A stretch of DNA of 8,509 nucleotides, from assembly GCA_011620465.1 (NCBI GenBank), contig WOZC01000087.1:1-8509 (forward strand). Direction: 5' to 3'. The position numbers were made by a program, and so were the translations under genes. The stretch is from Anaerolineaceae bacterium (GTDB lineage Bacteria; Chloroflexota; Anaerolineae; Anaerolineales; Anaerolineaceae). Within the stretch, counting starts at the first letter, position 1; the number at the start of each line of letters is the position of its first letter. Shown here one piece after another: positions 1-5,144 of this stretch. The notes under the pieces were generated by a model. The model was not told the DNA's origin, did not search any database, and saw only the letters and a list, made by a program, of their open reading frames with translations.

Positions 1-391
1 GACCAGCATCATTGACAGAGACAGGTTTGACTTGAACTTCAGTGGTTGGGTCGTTAAGATAATTGTTTAAAGTATCCCGGTCAATCGCATAGAGCAAGCC
101 ATCATGATCGCCGCTTATCCCGTTGGGATATTGGGGTAACAAGACCAAATCATCTTTGTACCAGGCAAGACCCGAATATTCCATTGATGCCAATGCCAGT
201 TCTCCAGGCAATGGAATTTCGATCACATCGTGTTCTACTATGACATCCGATTGCACTAAAGGTCCCCCAGGCTCTTTTGTCACCGATCCACCCGGTGAAG
301 TAGTTTCACTTAGCCCATTATTGCTACACGCATTTAGGAACAATATTAAAATAATAGCAGTTGATAGAACCGAAAACGCTCTTCTATTCAT
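1..391 (-). CDS. Putative lipoprotein, possible beta-propeller protein (3' end outside window)
   Basis: Partial gene of unknown function: 130 codons are visible from the ATG at 391 to the left edge. The N terminus is a clear lipoprotein signal: basic start MNRRAF, hydrophobic stretch at residues 8-19, and lipobox LNAC with the acylated Cys at 22. A Ser/Gly/Pro-rich linker follows (about 23-45). The part after residue 57 contains SGLAWYKDDLVLLPQYP (73-89) and LLYAIDRDTL (99-108). This pattern of short beta-strands with 'what it displays or stores' motifs resembles the first blades of phytase-like or esterase-like propellers, but that is a weak inference. The ATG overlaps the stop of the upstream nuclease gene by 8 nt (ATGAATAG). 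There is no good Shine-Dalgarno; only a GGA 11 nt away. It is therefore probably translated by coupling and co-exported with the nuclease. Confidence 0.72.
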   Translation of the reverse strand, partial: MNRRAFSVLSTAIILILFLNACSNNGLSETTSPGGSVTKEPGGPLVQSDVIVEHDVIEIPLPGELALASMEYSGLAWYKDDLVLLPQYPNGISGDHDGLLYAIDRDTLNNYLNDPTTEVQVKPVSVNDAG

Positions 392-2273
392 AGTAAGCAA
401 AGTCCAAAATAGCAATGATTGGGTCGTGGTCACTCAGCTGTTGTTCAGCTAAGCTGACTGAATTTAGATGGATTGGTTTGAATTCATTAAGGTTCTGCAT
501 GAACGATTCAGAAAGAAGCATCTGGTCCATCACCTGGGCATTGCCTTCATAAATATAAGTAAACCATTGCTGCCGGTCGATGGTATCGAACAAATTTGTC
601 AATTGTGTTCCGGACAGTGTTTTGAGCGTCTCGCTCCAGGGAAAGTCGTTTAAATCACCGGCGACCAGGATCCTTGCCTGGGGATCGAGCTCGAGAATAT
701 CTTTCACAAAGCCATTGACAGCTTTTGCCTGGGCGATTCGCTGCCTCTCGCTATCAAGGTTTGGTGACTGTCGGTCGCCGTAAAGAGGACCATCAGATCC
801 TTTGGAGTTGAAGTGAGCTCCAACAACGAAGAAATTCTGATCCAAAAACTGAAATTGCGCGATTATCGGTTTACGACTTTGACTGAAAGCGGAGTTGTTC
901 GGCCAGATCAAACCAGGGTTTTGTGTGAGAGCCAGGTTGGTCCCCTGTCCGGTTAATCCGACTTCTTGCCCAGCCGTTCCTGGTAAGGCTGAGAGGATTT
1001 TCAATCCGCGATCTATTCGATATATGATAACGACCCGGATATTGCCTCCGTTAACGCCCCCATCTGCATTCCTTTCCGGATCGATACTAAACCAGCGATA
1101 GTCTGGACCGCCTTTTGATTTGATAGCTGCGGTAAAGCTTTCCATGTTTTCGTTTGCAGTAACAACAGCTGAATCAAGCCTACCATCGTCATCCATCACT
1201 TCCTGCAGTACCAGGATATCCGGTGATCCCAGTTTTCCTACGATCATACTGGCATATCCCTCTACCCGTTCCGGCGACTCAAGATGGCTCAAATTGAGCA
1301 AATTCAGGCTGGCAACTGATATTTGTGTGGATTTCAAGACAGGTGCTTCAACATTGGTGATCTCATCCACCAACCCCATGCTCTGGAAAACCAGTTTCTC
1401 GGTTGGCAGTATCATGTAATTTTCAAAATCGTAATCAACGATACCAATTATCGGCTGAGTAAAGACATCTCCCAGCATGATATCAGGCATGCGGATAAAC
1501 TTATCATCCAGCATTATGCGTTCAGGATTGGCATCGTCTTCGGCAAGCAACAGTACTCCAAGTGGGCTTAGACCACTGGCATTCTTTCCGGAATCAGCAA
1601 TGACCGTTACCTCGTTATAGGAATTGACCGAGCTGACTGCAACGGCATTGTTCACCTGTACACGCATACTTTCCAGGCTCTCAAAGAAATCCATACCATC
1701 CTCATCCGGATCAAACAAAGCGTCATTCTGTCCAACATACCCAATAACGTCATTTTCAACAACTCGGTCAGGGATCGCCCTTCCCCCTTCGCCAAGCAAC
1801 ACAGGAGCTGGTAAGTCCTTACCACTGCTTAACACTTCTACTTCACTGGTACGCAGGCTGGTCCGCGATAACGAGTTTTCTCCTATGCCAGCCGGGTTGT
1901 ACTCCCGAATTTCTCCACTTGAAATCAAAACTTCATCGCCAACTTTCACCGTCGCAAACGTCAGTAAATCAATATAAATTCCATCAGAAGTGGAAGTGTC
2001 ACTGTCTGATATTTCAGACTGCATGTAAAAACCACCGCCATCGATCGCTGTCACGATCCCCGCAACGCATCCGACCTCTTTTCCATCGTAGGGAGAGCGA
2101 TGCCCTGTGCCTTGCACCTGGCTGATAGCGAGCCGGTCTGACTTGTTCTGGCACGAACCTGTTTTTGAGGTTGAACTGTTTTGAGGGGTAGAAATACAGC
2201 CAAAAAGCCAGATCAAAATGATAAAAATTACAGACAAATGTTTTAGGGTTGGATGTTTCAAATTAGATTCCAT
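384..2273 (-). CDS. Secreted lipoprotein nuclease, OB-fold plus endonuclease/exonuclease/phosphatase (EEP) domain, ExeM/NucH-like
   Basis: 629 aa. Residues 1-26 form a lipoprotein signal with hydrophobic core 14-24 and box LFGC (Cys26); Phe at -2 is slightly off consensus. Residues about 48-150 resemble the OB-fold of extracellular nucleases (AISQVQGTG, then GCVAGIVTAID and GGGFYMQ). Residues 155-300 continue as the beta-rich linker typical of the family, with a calcium-like DxDxDG loop at 188-193. The EEP catalytic domain spans about 316-627. Its expected residues are present: N324/N327 in ASLNLLNL, E358 in LVLQEV, H487 in VGAHF, D540 and N542 in AGDLND, and D615-H616 in LSDHDP. It should cleave DNA or RNA, or possibly phosphoester substrates, outside the cell or at the surface, for nutrient scavenging or matrix turnover. 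The ATG is chosen because it begins the signal peptide; the codons upstream are promoter. A phosphatase role cannot be excluded from sequence. Confidence 0.9.
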   Translation of the reverse strand: MESNLKHPTLKHLSVIFIILIWLFGCISTPQNSSTSKTGSCQNKSDRLAISQVQGTGHRSPYDGKEVGCVAGIVTAIDGGGFYMQSEISDSDTSTSDGIYIDLLTFATVKVGDEVLISSGEIREYNPAGIGENSLSRTSLRTSEVEVLSSGKDLPAPVLLGEGGRAIPDRVVENDVIGYVGQNDALFDPDEDGMDFFESLESMRVQVNNAVAVSSVNSYNEVTVIADSGKNASGLSPLGVLLLAEDDANPERIMLDDKFIRMPDIMLGDVFTQPIIGIVDYDFENYMILPTEKLVFQSMGLVDEITNVEAPVLKSTQISVASLNLLNLSHLESPERVEGYASMIVGKLGSPDILVLQEVMDDDGRLDSAVVTANENMESFTAAIKSKGGPDYRWFSIDPERNADGGVNGGNIRVVIIYRIDRGLKILSALPGTAGQEVGLTGQGTNLALTQNPGLIWPNNSAFSQSRKPIIAQFQFLDQNFFVVGAHFNSKGSDGPLYGDRQSPNLDSERQRIAQAKAVNGFVKDILELDPQARILVAGDLNDFPWSETLKTLSGTQLTNLFDTIDRQQWFTYIYEGNAQVMDQMLLSESFMQNLNEFKPIHLNSVSLAEQQLSDHDPIIAILDFAYYE

Positions 2274-2279
2274 CAGAGT

Positions 2280-2308
2280 ATTTTACTGTAACACCGAAAA
2301 TTTCTTTG
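2280..2308 (-). promoter_or_regulatory. Candidate promoter of the nuclease operon, leaderless type
   Basis: On the minus strand, TAAAAT (2285 down to 2280) matches the -10 consensus at 5 of 6 positions. It is followed by exactly 6 nt and the ATG at 2273. A transcription start 6-8 nt past the hexamer would fall at the ATG itself. No Shine-Dalgarno lies between. The -35 is poor; the best region is around 2303-2309. It overlaps the presumed -35 of the opposite promoter, so one regulator bound in the centre could affect both directions. A short imperfect palindrome GAAAATTTC sits at 2296-2304. Confidence 0.45.
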
Positions 2309-2332
2309 AGCTTTGCATTTTTAGTTTAGAAT
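2306..2332 (+). promoter_or_regulatory. Candidate promoter of the six-gene plus-strand operon, leaderless type
   Basis: TAGAAT (2327-2332) is a 5/6 match to the -10 consensus and lies exactly 6 nt before the ATG at 2339. TTGAGC (2306-2311) is a possible -35 with 4/6 matches, but the spacer is short at 15 nt. There is no usable ribosome binding site; a TAGG at 2334-2337 is only 1 nt from the ATG. A leaderless transcript starting at or near the A of ATG is the simplest reading. Every clearly placed downstream start in this operon except the helicase has its own Shine-Dalgarno, as expected for internal genes. Confidence 0.5.
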
Positions 2333-2338
2333 GTAGGC

Positions 2339-3055
2339 ATGGAAATTCAAGCAGCAATCGCGAAAATTGATCGGTATTCCTCCGACGAGGAAGGCAATAA
2401 AGTTGAGATCATTGAGCGCCCCAACGGTGGTATCTCAATCGTCATGGCTGAAGGTAAACTGAGCGGCAGCCGCTCAAAAGGTGTGACTATGAAAGCGGTC
2501 CACGCCATGTTGAACCTGATAGCCGAAGGTGTGCCTGATGGAGCTTCCTCGCGGGTGGTTCTGCAGCGTATTCGCGATGAACACCGCGAAAGAGCCGAAG
2601 TCAATATCTCCATCATCTCTTGTGACCTTTTGTCAAAGACGATCGTCATCACAAAAAATAACCCGGTGCCAGTACTTATTTACGAGGGCGGTGAAAGTCG
2701 CTTTCTTCCTCTTGAGGAAGATCCCGAATCCCACCGCTACGATCCGGTTGTCTATCAATTTGAGTTTCAATTGGGTCAAACCTTCATTCTCATCACGGAG
2801 GGTGTTCAGAATGCGGGTGTTTATAACGAAAATAAGATAGACCTGCTCACTGCCCTTGGCTCGATCTATGATGACGACAGCGATGAGGTCAGCGTTCAGG
2901 ACGTTGCCGATAATCTATTGAAACAAGCCATCGGTCACGATAGCGGTAGACCGCGCGATGATATGACAGTGGTCGTTCTCAAAGTCTCACCAGCTACAAC
3001 GAAGGATATCCGCCGTGAATATGTTAGTTTTCCCATTAAAAAGGAAATATTATAA
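2339..3055 (+). CDS. SpoIIE/PP2C-like (RsbU-type) phosphatase domain protein with altered metal sites
   Basis: 238 aa, a single soluble domain with no signal peptide, membrane segment or sensory module. The order of elements fits the SpoIIE/PP2C fold: GGISIVMAEGKLSG (30-43), then the helix SKGVTMKAVHAMLNLIAEGV (46-65), strands around 89-116, FILITEGVQNAG (149-160) and GRPRDDMTVVVLKV (203-216). In active family members the first and third of these blocks carry Asp-Gly (DG, and TDG in the C-terminal half) and bind Mn/Mg. Here they read E38-G39 and E154-G155, and the early GD block seems to be G19-N20. Only D207-D208 is standard. The protein may be a weak or inactive phosphatase, a binding pseudoenzyme, or a variant subfamily. 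No anti-sigma factor, STAS partner or kinase lies in the window, so the target is unknown. It is first in the operon; its stop is 9 nt before the next ATG. Confidence 0.75.
   Translation: MEIQAAIAKIDRYSSDEEGNKVEIIERPNGGISIVMAEGKLSGSRSKGVTMKAVHAMLNLIAEGVPDGASSRVVLQRIRDEHRERAEVNISIISCDLLSKTIVITKNNPVPVLIYEGGESRFLPLEEDPESHRYDPVVYQFEFQLGQTFILITEGVQNAGVYNENKIDLLTALGSIYDDDSDEVSVQDVADNLLKQAIGHDSGRPRDDMTVVVLKVSPATTKDIRREYVSFPIKKEIL
2460..2476. repeat. Perfect 8-bp-arm inverted repeat inside the phosphatase gene
   Basis: TGAGCGGC, one A, then GCCGCTCA form a perfect palindrome about 120 nt after the start codon. It encodes residues LSGSRSK. It could be an intragenic operator or a strong mRNA hairpin, though a one-base loop would force two or three pairs to open. 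It may also be a coincidence of codon choice; one such match is not very surprising in 8.5 kb. Confidence 0.3.
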
Positions 3056-3064
3056 GGATAGATA

Positions 3065-4081
3065 ATGCGAGAAAATGTTATTTTGATTACAGGTGCAAAT
3101 GGAGAGATCGGTCATGGATTGATCGATTATCTTTCCAACAACAATTACACCGTCGTAGCCCTTGACCTTAACCCACTCGATAAGGAGTTGCGATCCAAGG
3201 TTGCCCATCACATGGTCGGAGATATTTTGGACCAGTTGTTGTTGGGAAGGCTGGTTGTTGAGCATAAAATCAGGACAATTTATCACCTCGCCTCGATCCT
3301 TTCAACCAAAGCAGAATACAACCCCGAAACAGCTCACAAGATCAACGTGGAAGGGACTTTAAACCTGCTTCGCCTGGCTGTAGAACAATCCAAATGGCAG
3401 GGTGAACCAGTCAAATTCATCTACCCAAGTTCAATTGCAGCCTATGGGCTGCCCTCCCTCGAAGTTAAAATGAGCGCCAACAAGGTGCGCGAGGATCAGT
3501 ACACTGAGCCTACGACCATGTACGGTTGCAATAAGTTGTACTGCGAAAACCTGGGACGCTATTACAGCAGGTACTATCGTCAGCTGGCGGTCGATTACAA
3601 CCCTGAAATATCAGTCGATTTTCGCTGCATACGCTTCCCAGGGCTGATCAGTGCCCAAACCATCCCTACCGGTGGAACCAGCGATTATGGACCTGAAATG
3701 TTGCACGCGGCTGCCAAAGGTGTCGAATATGACTGCTTTGTCCGTCCCGATACTGTACTGCCCTTCATGGTGATGCCGGACGCAGTGAAATCGCTGATCA
3801 TGCTCGAAAATGCAGATCGTGAAAAGCTGAGCCAGGATGTATACAACGTTACCAGCTTTAATCCGACGGCGAAGGATATCTATGACATAACAGTAGCAGC
3901 CTTCCCGAATGCGAAGATCAACTTTGTTCCTGACAAAAAACGCCAGGGGATTGTTGACACCTGGCCAGCGGATACTGATGACTCAGCTGCCCGGCATGAC
4001 TGGGGCTGGCAGCCTGACTACGATCAAACCCGTGCTTTCGAGGAATACTTGATCCCATGTATCCGAAAGCAATATAGTTAG
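3065..4081 (+). CDS. L-threonine 3-dehydrogenase, extended SDR (epimerase-like) type
   Basis: 338 aa cytoplasmic Rossmann enzyme. It is expected to oxidise L-threonine with NAD+ to 2-amino-3-ketobutyrate (EC 1.1.1.103), which Kbl then cleaves with CoA to glycine and acetyl-CoA. It has the nucleotide loop TGANGEIG (9-16) and Asp34 at the end of the second strand, favouring NAD over NADP. Other motifs are YHLASILS (73-80), PSSIAAYG (121-128) with the catalytic Ser/Thr region, and YGCNK (Y153, K157). The features that separate threonine dehydrogenases from sugar epimerases are also there: FPGLIS (191-196), TGGTSDY (202-208), LPFMVMPDAV (232-241) and DTWPADTDDSAARHDWGW (298-315). The length is slightly above the usual 310-320, from extra residues around 140-180. 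A Shine-Dalgarno AAGGA (3054-3058) sits 6 nt from the ATG and overlaps the previous stop. No kbl gene is visible here. Confidence 0.87.
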   Translation: MRENVILITGANGEIGHGLIDYLSNNNYTVVALDLNPLDKELRSKVAHHMVGDILDQLLLGRLVVEHKIRTIYHLASILSTKAEYNPETAHKINVEGTLNLLRLAVEQSKWQGEPVKFIYPSSIAAYGLPSLEVKMSANKVREDQYTEPTTMYGCNKLYCENLGRYYSRYYRQLAVDYNPEISVDFRCIRFPGLISAQTIPTGGTSDYGPEMLHAAAKGVEYDCFVRPDTVLPFMVMPDAVKSLIMLENADREKLSQDVYNVTSFNPTAKDIYDITVAAFPNAKINFVPDKKRQGIVDTWPADTDDSAARHDWGWQPDYDQTRAFEEYLIPCIRKQYS

Positions 4082-4095
4082 AATTAGAAGGTAAT

Positions 4096-4320
4096 ATGCC
4101 AATTTACGAATATCACTGCAAGGAATGCGGTAAGAAGTTTGAGTTGTTACGGACTTTTTTACAAGCTGATGTGCAAACACAATGCCAAGCCTGCGGTTCC
4201 AATGAAGTCAAACGCATGATATCGGTTGTGAATGCTTTCAGTGCCGGTTCCAGCCTTGGTGGAAACAATCAATGCGGTTCCTGTGCTTCAGGAAACTGCT
4301 CAAGTTGCGGGAGTAACTAA
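4096..4320 (+). CDS. FmdB-family zinc-ribbon protein
   Basis: 74 aa. It starts with the family signature MPIYEYHCKECGKKFE. The first ribbon has C8-x2-C11 and C30-x2-C33, a complete four-cysteine zinc site. KRMIS (39-43) matches the usual segment after the second CxxC. A Gly/Ser-rich tail carries a second cysteine group, C60, C63, C68 and C71 (CGSCASGNCSSCG). Family members are small putative regulatory or metal-binding proteins, named from a gene in a formylmethanofuran dehydrogenase operon; the actual function is unknown. AGAAGG (4086-4091) sits 4 nt before the ATG, and the threonine dehydrogenase stop is 14 nt upstream. The stop codon overlaps the next start by one base (TAATG). Confidence 0.88.
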   Translation: MPIYEYHCKECGKKFELLRTFLQADVQTQCQACGSNEVKRMISVVNAFSAGSSLGGNNQCGSCASGNCSSCGSN

Positions 4321-5144
4321 TGTACTCCGAATATTACCAGGGCAAGTCAGTTCTGATCACCGGTGGTTCCAGCGGGATAGGGTTTGCGATAGCTAATGCT
4401 CTTGTTCAAATGGACGCAAAGGTTATCCTTCTTGCAAGGAATTATGAAAACTTGAAAATCGCGAAATCATCCATCCTGGAGAGATATCCAGAGGCTAAAG
4501 TCAAGATCGTTCCTGTTGATGTCACTGACACCGCGGCACTGACAGTTCTGTATGAAAAATTTCTCCGCAATCATGAAACACCGGATATCCTTATCAATTG
4601 CGCCGGAGTAGCCCGCCCTGGATATGTCCAGGAAATACCGTTGGAGGTATTCCGCTGGACCATGGATATCGACTATCACGGCACTGTCAATATGGTCAAA
4701 CTCCTCCTGCCCGCTATGCTTGAACGAGGGTCAGGTCACATCATTAATGTGTCCTCAATTGCGGGAGTAATCGGCATTTTTGGTTATACCGCTTATTGCG
4801 GTGCAAAGTTTGCTGTTAAAGGCTTCAGTGATGCTCTGCGCTCAGAGCTCAAACCAAAGGGCATCAAAGTTTCAGTCCTTTATCCTCCAGATACTGATAC
4901 ACCTCAACTCGCATGGGAAAACCAATTCAAACCGAAAGAGACCCGTGCGATTTCCGGTGCGTCCAAACCGATCAGTCCGGATTGGGTTGCACAATATACT
5001 TTGAGGGAAGCTGCCCGCGGTAAGTATTCGATCGTACCTGGTTTTGATGCAAAAATCATGTATTTCGCCGGTACAAGGCTTGGCAACCTGATCTACCCCA
5101 TCATGGATCTGTTGGTTCGATTGGCTTCAAAAAAGAAGGATTGA
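4320..5144 (+). CDS. SDR oxidoreductase resembling 3-ketodihydrosphingosine reductase
   Basis: 274 aa classical short-chain dehydrogenase. Visible motifs are TGGSSGIG (14-21, cofactor loop), LLARN (37-41) with Arg40 suggesting NADPH, D67-V68 in PVDVTD, NCAG (93-96), catalytic Ser146 in INVSSIAG, and Y159-x3-K163 in YTAYCGAK. The segment VSVLYPPDTDTPQL (184-197) followed by FKPKETRAISG (203-213) is characteristic of 3-ketodihydrosphingosine reductases (KDSR/Tsc10), which reduce the keto product of serine palmitoyltransferase. The end (about 255-269, NLIYPIMDLLVRLA) is hydrophobic and could attach the enzyme to the membrane, as in KDSR; it ends KKKD. The real substrate may be another long-chain beta-keto compound. 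GGGAG (4309-4313) lies 6 nt before the ATG. No serine palmitoyltransferase gene is visible in the window. Confidence 0.8.
   Translation: MYSEYYQGKSVLITGGSSGIGFAIANALVQMDAKVILLARNYENLKIAKSSILERYPEAKVKIVPVDVTDTAALTVLYEKFLRNHETPDILINCAGVARPGYVQEIPLEVFRWTMDIDYHGTVNMVKLLLPAMLERGSGHIINVSSIAGVIGIFGYTAYCGAKFAVKGFSDALRSELKPKGIKVSVLYPPDTDTPQLAWENQFKPKETRAISGASKPISPDWVAQYTLREAARGKYSIVPGFDAKIMYFAGTRLGNLIYPIMDLLVRLASKKKD

Noticed and set aside
895..1101. Plus-strand open frames across 123-2125
   Set aside because: They are antisense to the nuclease and lipoprotein genes, show no recognisable domain, lack ribosome sites and have unnatural composition.
3065..4081. Sugar-nucleotide epimerase or CerR-type ketosphinganine reductase
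   Set aside because: The fold is the same, but the C-terminal WPADTDDSAARHDWGW and TGGTSDY segments are those of SDR-type L-threonine dehydrogenases.
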